A stretch of 64,000 bases of DNA from assembly GCF_003605635.1 (NCBI RefSeq), contig NZ_QMDW01000012.1:20234-84233 (forward strand), given 5' to 3'. Positions 27,412 to 35,190 of the stretch are shown one piece after another (positions within the stretch are counted from its first letter, which is position 1; the number at the start of each line of letters is the position of its first letter). The notes beneath the pieces were generated by a model that worked only from the letters and a program-made list of their open reading frames with translations, had not been told where the DNA came from and searched no databases. The DNA comes from Halonotius pteroides (lineage in GTDB: Archaea; Halobacteriota; Halobacteria; Halobacteriales; Haloferacaceae). The position numbers and the translations under genes are program-made.

Positions 27412-28920
27412 TCAGTCGGCAGCCGGCGCGTCGGTAGTGAGTGCCGGGTGATCATCTAACACGACGGTAGCGGCATGTTCGCCGCTGAGCAGACACATCG
27501 GCATCCCGATCCCTGGTGCGGTGAACCCGCCGGTGTAGTACAGTCCGTCGACGCCGGTTCGGTGGCCCGGCCGGAACGGCCCGGTTTGCCACAGCGTATG
27601 CGCCAAGCCGAGGGCTGTTCCCTGTGGATCACCAAACCGGTCGGCGTAATCGCTGACACAGGCGGTCTCCTCGACGACGATGCGGTCGCGGAGGTCGACG
27701 CCCGTGTTGGCGGCCAGGTCGGCAAGGATCTGGTCGCGGAACTGCGCCCGTCGCTCCGGGGTGTCATCTAATCCGGGTGCCAGCGGCACCAAGATGACGA
27801 CCGCGTGGTTGCCGTCGGGAGCAACCGTGTCATCGGTCAGTGAGGGCACAGAGAGGTAGTACGCCGGCTCGTCGGGCCACGCTGGGTCGTCGAAGATGTG
27901 CTCAAAGTGGGCGTCCCAGTCGGTCGGCAACACGAGCGTATGGTGGGCCAGCGGCTCGATGTCGCCCTCGACGCCGAGATACAGCATAAACGCTGCGGGG
28001 CCGTAGGTTCGGTCGTCCCAGTACCCAGGGCCGTGGTCGCGGGCGGCCGGCGGGAGCAACTCGCGTTCGGTGTAGGCTGGGTTGGCGTTGCTGACGACGA
28101 CCTCGCTGTGGTCAGTGCCGCGGTCGGTCTCAACGTTGAGGCCATCGCTGGTTGGACTGAGCTGTTCGACAGTCACCCCGGTCTCGATATCGACACCCTG
28201 CTGGCGGGCCAGCGTCGCCAGCGCGTCAACGACGCCGGCAATCCCGCCGTCAGGATAGAACACGTTGCAGTTGAAATCGACATGCGCCATGATGCTGTAG
28301 AGCGCGGGCGTGTTGTGCGGCGCGCCACCGAGAAACACAAGCGTGTACTGCAGAAGCTGTTGGAGCTTTGGATGGTCGAAATAGCGGGCGACGTAGTCGT
28401 CCATCGTGCCGAACAGCCGAAGTCGGGGGAGCATCGGGATCAACGCCGGATCGAGATAATCCCGGAGTCGTTCGCGGCCGGCATACAGCACCCGTTCCAT
28501 CGCCAGCTCGTAGTTTGTCGCGGCGGTATCGAGATACCGATCCAAGGCCGCCCCCGCGCCATCCTCGTAGGACTCGAAGATATCGTGAATATTTGCGCGG
28601 TTCGGCGCAACGTCGACGCTGTCGCCGTCCTTCCAGTGGACGCGATACTGTGGGTCGAGTCGTTCGAGCCCGTAGTAGTCGCTCGGTTGCCGGTCGAACT
28701 GGTCGAAGAATCGCTCGAAGACGTCGGGCATAAGATACCACGACGGCCCGGTGTCGAAGCGGAACCCGTCGCGTTCGAGCACGCCCGCGTGGCCGCCGAG
28801 ATGATCGTGTTGCTCGTACAGTTGTACGTCGACCCCAGCGTCGGCGAGGAAGGCTGCCGTCGCGAGGCCGCCGAACCCGCCACCGACAACGGTCGCCTGC
28901 TGTGGCTGGCTGCTGCCCAT
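27412..28920 (-). CDS. crtI: Phytoene desaturase-type carotenoid oxidoreductase
   Basis: The 502-residue FAD enzyme belongs to the CrtI/CrtD/CrtO family. The N-terminal GGGFGGLATAA dinucleotide fold is at about 13-23, with RFDTGPSWYLMPDVF soon after and the C-terminal family signature GLYYTGGFTAPGIGMPMCLLSGE. The likely reaction is stepwise desaturation of phytoene towards lycopene. Haloarchaea carry several paralogues (including the bacterioruberin-pathway 3,4-desaturase), so the precise step is uncertain. It is divergent from the Brp/Blh-like gene (100 bp apart), which supports a carotenoid or retinal role. Confidence 0.85.
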   Translation of the reverse strand: MGSSQPQQATVVGGGFGGLATAAFLADAGVDVQLYEQHDHLGGHAGVLERDGFRFDTGPSWYLMPDVFERFFDQFDRQPSDYYGLERLDPQYRVHWKDGDSVDVAPNRANIHDIFESYEDGAGAALDRYLDTAATNYELAMERVLYAGRERLRDYLDPALIPMLPRLRLFGTMDDYVARYFDHPKLQQLLQYTLVFLGGAPHNTPALYSIMAHVDFNCNVFYPDGGIAGVVDALATLARQQGVDIETGVTVEQLSPTSDGLNVETDRGTDHSEVVVSNANPAYTERELLPPAARDHGPGYWDDRTYGPAAFMLYLGVEGDIEPLAHHTLVLPTDWDAHFEHIFDDPAWPDEPAYYLSVPSLTDDTVAPDGNHAVVILVPLAPGLDDTPERRAQFRDQILADLAANTGVDLRDRIVVEETACVSDYADRFGDPQGTALGLAHTLWQTGPFRPGHRTGVDGLYYTGGFTAPGIGMPMCLLSGEHAATVVLDDHPALTTDAPAAD

Positions 28921-28987
28921 ATCGGCTCATGGGGCGGCCCCCGTATCGGCTCGCCGGGCGTTCCCAGCTCGCAGGATTACGCGACCC

Positions 28988-28996
28988 CATTTATAT
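28988..28996 (+). promoter_or_regulatory. TATA-like box upstream of the Brp/Blh-like gene
   Basis: CATTTATAT ends about 25 nt before the ATG at 29021, which fits a leaderless haloarchaeal transcript and supports that start over the GTG at 28997. Confidence 0.5.
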
Positions 28997-29020
28997 GTGA
29001 ACACTCCTCACAAACGTGGC

Positions 29021-30085
29021 ATGAGCGCGCTCAGTGCGCGGGCGATCAGCCGACTGTCTCACCGAACGGACAATCACCCGTCGCTGCTGCTCTCACGGGC
29101 CGCGTTGCTGGTAGTTGCCGTGACGTTCGCGACGCTGGCCGCAGCCGGGCTGTCGGTGCCGATGGAAGCCCAGATGATTAGCTATCTCGTGGGGATGATC
29201 GCACTCAACCTCCCCCACGGCGGCTACGAACACGTCGCCAACCTCCGGCGACGACGCCCGGAGTTTCGGTGGCGGTATGTCGGGGTGTATCTCGCGGCTG
29301 TCGGTGGCTTTCTCGGCCTGCTGTTGGTCGCGCCGGTTGCCGGCTTGACCCTTGCGGTCACCGTAGCGATGGCGAAAGGCGGCCTCGGCGGCGTGAGGGT
29401 GCTCGATGTGACCAGTGGCACCGACCACCTGCGGACGCGAGCCCAGCGGTTGCTGGCGGCCGGCGTCCGCGGCGGGAGCGTGATGCTCGTCCCTATCGTC
29501 TTCTGGCCCGAGACGTTTCATTCGTTTAGCGCGCTCATGGTCGGCCTCGTCGAGCCGGGCGGGCTCGCCCCGTATGCGGCGTATTTTCACGTGACACGGC
29601 CGGTGATCGCCGGCGGCTACGGGCTGGCACTGGTCGCTCACATCGGGCTTGGCTACCTGCGGGGTGGCGGTCGCTCGTGGCTCGTTGATGCCGGCGAAAG
29701 CCTGCTGTTGACGGCGTATTTCGCGGTCGTCCCGGTCGTTGTCGCCGTCGGGCTCTACTTCCCGCTGTGGTACTCCGCTCGGCAGGTTGCCCGCGCCCAA
29801 AGCGTCGACACCGCCGGGGTCGGCAACGACCGGTGGGATCTTCTCGGCGGCGACGACCCGACGACGACGGCGATCCGCGCCTGGGGGCTGTTGGTCGCTG
29901 GCGCGATGGCAACGGTCGCCGTGTTGGCGGTTGTCTACTGGGCCGTGCCGAACCCGTTTGCCGACAGCACGTTGCTGGCCGGCGCGGTCGCGTTTTGGAG
30001 TATCTTTATTAGTATCATCGCGCTGCCACACGTTGTCGTCGGCTCGCTGTGGGATCGCGAGCGCGGGATCTGGTATGTGCCCTGA
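29021..30085 (+). CDS. Brp/Blh-like membrane protein with most iron ligands replaced
   Basis: A 354-residue protein with about eight to nine membrane helices, homologous to the Brp/Blh carotenoid 15,15'-dioxygenases that make retinal from beta-carotene. Active Blh uses four His ligands in PHG, HFG and HSRRH motifs. Here only the first is clear (LPHGGYEH, His66). The second region reads AKGGLGG (about 118-124), and the HxxxH motif reads WYSARQ (250-255), with Tyr251 and Gln255 in place of the His pair. The C-terminal LPHVVVGSLWD matches the family. It may be a non-catalytic or differently acting paralogue. Divergent from crtI. Confidence 0.8.
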   Translation: MSALSARAISRLSHRTDNHPSLLLSRAALLVVAVTFATLAAAGLSVPMEAQMISYLVGMIALNLPHGGYEHVANLRRRRPEFRWRYVGVYLAAVGGFLGLLLVAPVAGLTLAVTVAMAKGGLGGVRVLDVTSGTDHLRTRAQRLLAAGVRGGSVMLVPIVFWPETFHSFSALMVGLVEPGGLAPYAAYFHVTRPVIAGGYGLALVAHIGLGYLRGGGRSWLVDAGESLLLTAYFAVVPVVVAVGLYFPLWYSARQVARAQSVDTAGVGNDRWDLLGGDDPTTTAIRAWGLLVAGAMATVAVLAVVYWAVPNPFADSTLLAGAVAFWSIFISIIALPHVVVGSLWDRERGIWYVP

Positions 30086-30111
30086 GCGGTGACGGTTGCC
30101 GCCGCGACCGC

Positions 30112-30315
30112 TCAGCGTTGATCGCGGCCGAACAACAGATACAGCACCACCCCAAGTAACGGCGCGAACAACACCACGAGCGTCCACAGAACCGCCGGGT
30201 GGCTGCTGTTGTCGGTGGCGTCATTGTACGTCCAGATCACAAGGACGATCTGTCCGACAAAGGTGAGCAACGAGAGCACAAATCCGACGAGTGCGAGTTC
30301 GAACTGAAGCAGCAT
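30112..30315 (-). CDS. Small membrane protein with PLD-nuclease N-terminal (PLDc_N) domain
   Basis: The 67-residue protein has two transmembrane helices (about 6-29 and 42-62) and the family's pattern of VLYLLFGR at the C-terminus. PLDc_N domains occur alone in many prokaryotes; no phospholipase motif is present. Convergent with the Brp/Blh-like gene. Function unknown. Confidence 0.8.
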   Translation of the reverse strand: MLLQFELALVGFVLSLLTFVGQIVLVIWTYNDATDNSSHPAVLWTLVVLFAPLLGVVLYLLFGRDQR

Positions 30316-30688
30316 GGTAACGTGTGGAAGCCACAGAGACGGTATATTGCTAATCCGCTCAGCATCTTTTTTCGCTTTGCTCAGCCCCCACCGCAGGGAA
30401 GTTCGGACAATCGATGCTGCGTTTTAATGGTACCGAGCAGCCGCGCTGTTTATGCGTGTGCATCTCTATCATAGATATATCAGATCACAGGCACTCCAGC
30501 AGTGTACGATTTCAGCAGCAGCAGTTCCATCGAACCGTTCCACTTGGCCCACATCGGGCCGCCTCCGCAGGGCAGGCACAACGTTTGACGGGGCTACCAG
30601 TTGCGAAACACACCGTGTCCCGACACGATCCGTTTAGCGTAGTGGTGAAGACCACACCTGTCGGCACCACACAGCGTTCAATCTCATC
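30316..30688. other. Intergenic region, nothing recognised
   Basis: This 373-bp gap between divergent genes contains short open frames on both strands with no plausible products, AT-richer patches near 30340-30370 and 30460-30480, and no tRNA or clear repeat. It presumably carries the promoters of both flanking genes. Confidence 0.4.
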
Positions 30689-31399
30689 ATGCCACACGAA
30701 GCAACAATCGTTGACACGTATCAGATCACACCTCGCGTGAAAGGATTCCGTCTGCGGGTTCCCGACCACGAGTTCGAATACAGTCCGGGACAGCACACGA
30801 CAATCCGGTTTGAGTCGGGTGACGAACGGATCGTCCGACCGTACACCCCGACAAACCTTCCGGGCAGCGAGGAGCTAGCACTGACGATCAAGCGTTACGA
30901 CGACGGGCTGGCGTCCTCGTATATGCACCAGAAGCGACCGGGCGATACGGTTGAAATCGGCCCGATAGAGGGCGCGTTGTCGCTGGGCGAGCCGAGCCGC
31001 GATGTCGCTTTCATCGCGTCCGGCACAGGCCTCACGCCGATGATGGCGATGCTCCGGCAGTATCTACGCGAGGGCACAGGCCACGCCCATATCATCCTCG
31101 GCGAGAAGCGAGAAGAGACGATCATCCACCGGGAGACGCTCAACGAACTGGCGGCGAACAATCCCAACCTTGCACTGACATTCGTCCTTTCGGATCCCAA
31201 CTGGGAATGGACCGGACGGATCGGATACGCACAGGATCACCTCGAAGCCCTGTTCGACGAGTTCACCGAGCGAGACTTCTACGTGTGTGGGGTTCCCCCA
31301 ATGGTCGTCCAGACAAAGGAACGACTGGCCGAACTCGGCGGGCCCGACGAGCGCGTGCACAGCGAAGGGTGGGAGGATAGCGTCGTCGCAGACGACTGA
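30689..31399 (+). CDS. FAD/NAD(P)-binding ferredoxin-reductase-like oxidoreductase
   Basis: A 236-residue flavoprotein of the FNR superfamily. The FAD-binding beta-barrel (about 1-100) carries RPYTPTN, and the NAD(P)-binding domain has GTGLTPMMAMLR (about 112-123) and the C-terminal YVCGVPPMV. It has no fused ferredoxin domain, so it would pass electrons to or from a separate protein such as ferredoxin or a cytochrome b5-type partner. Start ATG 30689. Confidence 0.88.
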   Translation: MPHEATIVDTYQITPRVKGFRLRVPDHEFEYSPGQHTTIRFESGDERIVRPYTPTNLPGSEELALTIKRYDDGLASSYMHQKRPGDTVEIGPIEGALSLGEPSRDVAFIASGTGLTPMMAMLRQYLREGTGHAHIILGEKREETIIHRETLNELAANNPNLALTFVLSDPNWEWTGRIGYAQDHLEALFDEFTERDFYVCGVPPMVVQTKERLAELGGPDERVHSEGWEDSVVADD

Positions 31400-31506
31400 C
31401 GAGGCGATACTGCACTCGCCGCCGCGAGAACCGTTTGCGACCGCCGCGCGAAGCTCGACCGCCCCGGAGCAACCCTTGGGATGGCGGCGTAAAACAGGGC
31501 TTCTGA

Positions 31507-32574
31507 TTACTGTTCGGGAAGGCGACCGGAGAGCCGTGGACAACCGTAGCGATCCATCGCGCCGTCGGCCACGGCTGCACACAGCAGATCGAGGTCGCTA
31601 CTCGCGTAGGCTTTCAGGCAAGATGCGAGTCGTGCCGGGTCGACCGGCCCGTCCTCGGCACCGAGATACCACTCAACGAGCGTCGCGTAATCACGGTCAG
31701 TCATCCGGGGGTCGGACACATCTGAGAGAGCCGTGGCGTCGATCTCCCAGTCCTCTCGCCAGACAACCGGGTCAGCCCCGATGTCGTGGTCGCTGAGCAT
31801 CACTTGGTTGGCCGCTGTGTCAGAGTGGTCACCCACATCAGCGAGTGTGTCGGCCCCTGTCCTGGTAGCGACACTCTCCGGGATTGCATGGAAACAGTCG
31901 TCCAACACCCGCTCAGCACCGGTTGGCACGACATCACCGCCTGATGCCCGCGAGAGACGGTGAAAGAGCATGTCGAGAGGGGCGTGGTCGTTCCCGCGGG
32001 TGACAAGCGTTGCCCCCTTCGCTTCGGACAGATCTTCGACAACGTGCTCAAGCAGGAGCTGTTCGTCTCGCGTCGCCGGTTCCTCGCGATGGTACACCGT
32101 TGCCTCACCGGGGCGGTCACAGTATGCAAAACAGACGGCACCGATCTCGAACGTCCCCGGGTCGTCGACGCGAATGCTTTCTGTCCGGTTCGACGGCCGG
32201 GGCTGAACTGTGACGGCGATCAGTTCGTCGCTCGCACCCAACTGGATCAGCCACGGGTCGTCGAGTTCGGCCGGTGGTGGAGGTGTCTGCCGCTCCGGTG
32301 TCTCGATACGCTCGACGCTCCTATCTCCGGACGGAAACAGCAGTTGCGCGTCGAGGGAGTCCGGCCGGACGATCCCGTCGAACCGGTACCACCCACCCGT
32401 TTCCAACGACAGGTCGGTGGCCGGTGGCTCCTGAACTGCTACCCGCAGTTCGGTTCCTTCGATATCACTACAGTGTATTGTCGATGTTCCTTCTGTTCGG
32501 CCACCCGCGACGTGATCGACCTGCAGTGAAACCGCTGAACTGCGTCCTGCCGGAAGCTCTCTTGAGACCCGCAT
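31507..32574 (-). CDS. Haloarchaeal hypothetical protein (possible nuclease-like)
   Basis: The 355-residue acidic soluble protein has an N-terminal all-beta region (about 1-90) that could be an OB fold. A middle domain has the segment LVTRGNDHAPLDMLFHRL (about 205-222). The C-terminal part has a YATLVEWYLG...KAYASSDLDLLCAAV pattern (about 300-340), reminiscent of the helical end of DEDD exonucleases. That resemblance is weak and from reading alone. It lies about 110 bp left of the IS605 element and is intact. Confidence 0.55.
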   Translation of the reverse strand: MRVSRELPAGRSSAVSLQVDHVAGGRTEGTSTIHCSDIEGTELRVAVQEPPATDLSLETGGWYRFDGIVRPDSLDAQLLFPSGDRSVERIETPERQTPPPPAELDDPWLIQLGASDELIAVTVQPRPSNRTESIRVDDPGTFEIGAVCFAYCDRPGEATVYHREEPATRDEQLLLEHVVEDLSEAKGATLVTRGNDHAPLDMLFHRLSRASGGDVVPTGAERVLDDCFHAIPESVATRTGADTLADVGDHSDTAANQVMLSDHDIGADPVVWREDWEIDATALSDVSDPRMTDRDYATLVEWYLGAEDGPVDPARLASCLKAYASSDLDLLCAAVADGAMDRYGCPRLSGRLPEQ

Positions 32575-32684
32575 CTGTTCTATTTTATATGGTCTGGACG
32601 CATAAAACGATGCGCCGCCTCCGTCTATGAACTAACACGGTGTCGGGTTTTAGCGGTCGGTCTACAGAGATAGCAGGCAGAGTG

Positions 32685-32705
32685 CCTCGGGGCTTGACCC
32701 CGAGG
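32685..32705 (+). repeat. Left-end hairpin of the IS605 element
   Basis: CCTCGGGG-CTTGA-CCCCGAGG forms a perfect 8-bp stem with a 5-nt loop, 20 bp beyond the tnpA stop codon. Its core GGGGCTTGACCCC is identical to that of the right-end hairpin at 34605. TnpA binds such imperfect subterminal hairpins in characterised relatives. Confidence 0.75.
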
Positions 32706-32724
32706 GTGAATGCCGTAAGCTCCA

Positions 32725-33123
32725 TTAGACGTGTTCCGTTCGCTCAATGTACTGCTCAATCGTCTGGCTAGATACCTCACCAGCCGTTCCAATGTAGTAC
32801 GACTCTTCCCAGAAACCACCACCCCAAAAGTAGTTTTCCAAGAGGTGTTCGTGTTGCTGCCACATTTCTCTGGCTGTGATACTTTTGATTTTCCGTGCAA
32901 TCTCGCTTGGGGAATGTTTCGGATGTGCTGAAATAAATAGGTGAACGTGGTCTGGTGAGATATGCAATGAGAGTATTTCATAATTGTACTCGCCGCAAAC
33001 ATCTCTGAACGATGCTTCTAACGACTGTTCTATCTCATCAAGCACTGAGTGACGATACTTCGGACACCACACGAAGTGGTAGTTGATGTTGTACACCGTG
33101 TGATTTGACCGTGTTTCGCCCAT
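32725..33123 (-). CDS. tnpA: IS200/IS605 transposase TnpA (Y1 HUH)
   Basis: A 132-residue single-strand transposase. The HUH motif is HVH (residues 59-61 from this start, in SPDHVHLF), and the nucleophilic Tyr is Tyr125 near the C-terminus (IEQYIERTE). Length is usual for Y1 transposases. ATG 33123 is preferred because a TATA-like box lies about 28 nt upstream; ATG 33138 would add five residues. It is divergent from the RHH-tnpB pair and shares a 59-bp control region with it. Confidence 0.9.
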   Translation of the reverse strand: MGETRSNHTVYNINYHFVWCPKYRHSVLDEIEQSLEASFRDVCGEYNYEILSLHISPDHVHLFISAHPKHSPSEIARKIKSITAREMWQQHEHLLENYFWGGGFWEESYYIGTAGEVSSQTIEQYIERTEHV

Positions 33124-33148
33124 ATCGGCTAGAGTCATGCTAAAAACT

Positions 33149-33172
33149 TAAGTATAAGCGTATCTAAGTATA
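33149..33172. promoter_or_regulatory. Divergent promoter with direct repeat TAAGTATA
   Basis: TAAGTATA occurs at 33149-33156 and again at 33165-33172, 16 nt apart, in the space between tnpA and the ribbon-helix-helix gene. The repeats overlap TATA-like boxes for both directions. Ribbon-helix-helix proteins typically bind short repeated operators, so autoregulation is possible (inference). Confidence 0.4.
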
Positions 33173-33182
33173 TACCGTAGAG

Positions 33183-33317
33183 ATGACCAAACGCCTCACT
33201 GTAGACTTCGAGGACGATTTGTACAAGGAGTTCTCGAAGAAATGCATCGACGCTGAACGTCCGAAATCAGAAGTCGTGCGTGAACTTGTCCAAGACTGGG
33301 TAAACGACCAAGAATGA
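33183..33317 (+). CDS. Ribbon-helix-helix (CopG-like) small protein encoded with TnpB
   Basis: A 44-residue protein with a single ribbon-helix-helix domain: a short strand KRLTVDF (3-9), then helices about 11-24 and 28-42. Its stop overlaps the tnpB start (ATGA at 33314-33317), which signals translational coupling. RHH proteins dimerise and bind DNA as repressors. Here it probably limits expression of the transposase and/or TnpB genes; a toxin-antitoxin role is not supported because no toxin-like gene is present. Distance to the divergent tnpA start is 59 bp. Confidence 0.75.
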   Translation: MTKRLTVDFEDDLYKEFSKKCIDAERPKSEVVRELVQDWVNDQE

Positions 33318-34618
33318 CACAGGCACAGGCTCTCACCAAGACGCTCGTGTTTCCGCTGGATGTGCAGAGTGGTAACGAGAGCCTGCTTCACGACGCTCGC
33401 TTGGAGTGTCGCCGTGTGTTCAACGAGGTGCTACGTCTCAACTACGATGGATGGGACTGGGACAGGATTGAAGACGTTGTTGAGCAGAATGCCGAACTCG
33501 TGCAGAACACCGCACAACGCATCATCGACAAAGCCTTCGACGCACTCGACAACTACTACGACAACGACGACTGGGGACGCCCGTGGTACAAACACGAAAC
33601 GTTCCCCTTGCGGATGAACTACGGCGAAGGCTACAACCTCTTTCTCGAAGACGAAACGGTACGGTTCCGCATTTCAGCGAAACCGTACAACCACGTCAAA
33701 GGTGAGCTTCGTGGCACTCCAGACCAGTTCGACCTGCTCACGCAGGCGATGAAAGACGATGACTGGCACGTTGGCACTGCCGAAGCTCTCGTCCGACACG
33801 GACGCGAGGAATTGCACGTCACCGTCACGAACGAAACCGCAGAAGTCAGTGCAAAGACAACGGCAGAAACCGTTGTCGGTGTCGATATTAACGAAGATTG
33901 TATTGCACTGGCGGCACTGACCGAGAGCGGTATCGAAGATTCGGTTGTCATCGACTATCCAGAAATTAAGGAGGAACGACACCACTACTTCACGATGCGG
34001 AAACGGATGCAAGAGGCTGGACAGACTGCATTCAACGACGTGTTCCGCGACAAAGAACAACGGTTCGTTCACGACCAGCTACATACTGTGTCACGGCGCG
34101 TGGTCGAGTGGATTCAGCGGTTCGACAGTCCTGTGATTGTCTTTGAAGACCTCAAGGACATGAGAGACGACATCGAGTACGGGACACGCATGAACCGCCG
34201 TCTGCACTCACTCCCCTTCGCCAAACTCCGCGACTTTATTACCTACAAAGCCGCGTGGTGCGGTATTCCGTCAGATGACGTTGACCCGGAGTACACCAGC
34301 CAGCAATGCCCGCTGTGTGGACACACAGAACGGGCGAACCGGGATAAAAAGCGATTCAAATGTCGTGAGTGCGAACACCAAGACCACGCCGACCGTGGTG
34401 CTGGTGTGAGTGTCGCGCAGAAGTGGCTACGAAAGCAAGACAATCGAAATGTGCCTGCTCTCAACACACTCCCGCAGGTGCGGAAGTGGGAGTTGCGACG
34501 GCAGGCATCGGGGCCTGTGGACGGCCCGACCGTGACCCACCACACCGCTCAAGGCCACCAGACCGATGATGTGTCGGGTGTGTCCGACCAATCCACGGGA
34601 AGAAGCTCCGGGGCTTGA
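33314..34618 (+). CDS. tnpB: RNA-guided endonuclease TnpB (IS605 OrfB)
   Basis: A 434-residue protein. RuvC-like catalytic residues are present: Asp191 (GVDINED), Glu279 (VFEDLKD) and Asp360 (DHADRGA). The zinc ribbon Cys332/335/350/353 lies between the last two. The DHADRGAGVSV segment has Gly where the more usual DxNAA has Asn-Ala, a change to check for activity. Characterised TnpB proteins use an RNA from the element's right end to cut DNA next to a short motif, favouring element retention. The C-terminal 60 residues are low-complexity, and their DNA likely overlaps the guide-RNA scaffold. Confidence 0.92.
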   Translation: MTQAQALTKTLVFPLDVQSGNESLLHDARLECRRVFNEVLRLNYDGWDWDRIEDVVEQNAELVQNTAQRIIDKAFDALDNYYDNDDWGRPWYKHETFPLRMNYGEGYNLFLEDETVRFRISAKPYNHVKGELRGTPDQFDLLTQAMKDDDWHVGTAEALVRHGREELHVTVTNETAEVSAKTTAETVVGVDINEDCIALAALTESGIEDSVVIDYPEIKEERHHYFTMRKRMQEAGQTAFNDVFRDKEQRFVHDQLHTVSRRVVEWIQRFDSPVIVFEDLKDMRDDIEYGTRMNRRLHSLPFAKLRDFITYKAAWCGIPSDDVDPEYTSQQCPLCGHTERANRDKKRFKCRECEHQDHADRGAGVSVAQKWLRKQDNRNVPALNTLPQVRKWELRRQASGPVDGPTVTHHTAQGHQTDDVSGVSDQSTGRSSGA

Positions 34619-34627
34619 CCCCGGAGC
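34605..34627 (+). ncRNA. Right-end hairpin, probable 3' part of the TnpB guide RNA scaffold
   Basis: GCTCCGGGG-CTTGA-CCCCGGAGC makes a perfect 9-bp stem whose 5-nt loop contains the tnpB TGA stop codon (34616-34618). In known IS605 elements the omegaRNA overlaps the tnpB 3' end and runs through the right-end hairpin into flanking DNA, which serves as guide. Here the guide would begin shortly after 34627. The RNA itself is inferred; the hairpin is seen. Confidence 0.55.
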
Positions 34628-34905
34628 AGTTCACTCAGCATGGCCCCGGAGATATATCACCTACTGAGAATTCAAACAGAGCCGAAAAGTTTGTATATTT
34701 TCCGGACGGTGCCGGTAAGTCGGTGGCCTCGGCACTCATAGGGCTCGTCACGGACAGGAGCCACCCCGCCTCGGAGCGGTGGTGTCGTCATCGGCCAGTC
34801 AAAACGACGCGCGACGGCGAAAAGACAGTTGCGCTCGGTATGTAGCCAGCGGCCACGTTGGAGCCGACCCAATGTTCATTGCTGGCAATCACCTACCCAT
34901 GTTGC

Positions 34906-35181
34906 ATGCGATCGAGCAAGAACAAATCGAAGATGGGTGCCTCGGCTGGTGCCTCAATCGGTGCATCACTCGGCGGAAAAGTTGGCCCGTTCGGGGCGGG
35001 TATCGGCGGCGGGTTAGGCGGTGCGGCCGGCTACATCGCCGGCTCGCTGGTTCCCGACTGCGGCGGAAGGAAACTCCTGTCCGACGGTGGCCAGCCGGTC
35101 GACAACGATCACGCTCAACACGACAGTGACAGTACGGACGAACGCGACGACGGCGTGGTGATTCCTGTTACTGAGGCCTGA
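34906..35181 (+). CDS. Glycine-zipper mini-protein
   Basis: The 91-residue product has a basic start (MRSSKNKSK), a Gly/Ala/Ser-rich hydrophobic stretch (about 10-48) with repeated GxxxG-type spacing (GASIGASLGGKVG, GAGIGGGLGGAAG), and an Asp/His-rich tail. Such Gly-zipper segments insert in membranes or oligomerise and occur in bacteriocin-like peptides and in structural lipoproteins. No export motif (double-Gly leader, Tat) is clear and no immunity gene is adjacent. A start at Met10 would also be possible. It lies about 280 bp beyond the IS605 right hairpin. Function unknown. Confidence 0.5.
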   Translation: MRSSKNKSKMGASAGASIGASLGGKVGPFGAGIGGGLGGAAGYIAGSLVPDCGGRKLLSDGGQPVDNDHAQHDSDSTDERDDGVVIPVTEA

Positions 35182-35190
35182 CGCTCCGGC

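Larger units (their letters stand above)
32680..34640. mobile_element. IS200/IS605-family element with divergent tnpA and tnpB
   Basis: A roughly 1.96-kb element; ends are approximate. It contains tnpA (minus), a small ribbon-helix-helix gene and tnpB (both plus), bounded by two hairpins in the same strand sense, as expected for single-strand transposition without terminal inverted repeats. All three frames are open and key catalytic residues are present, so it may still be active. Exact tips need comparison with an empty site. Confidence 0.85.

Noticed and set aside
33183..34618. A CRISPR or toxin-antitoxin interpretation of the RHH-tnpB region
   Set aside because: There are no spacer-repeat arrays or toxin-like genes; the genes and hairpins fit an IS605 element.
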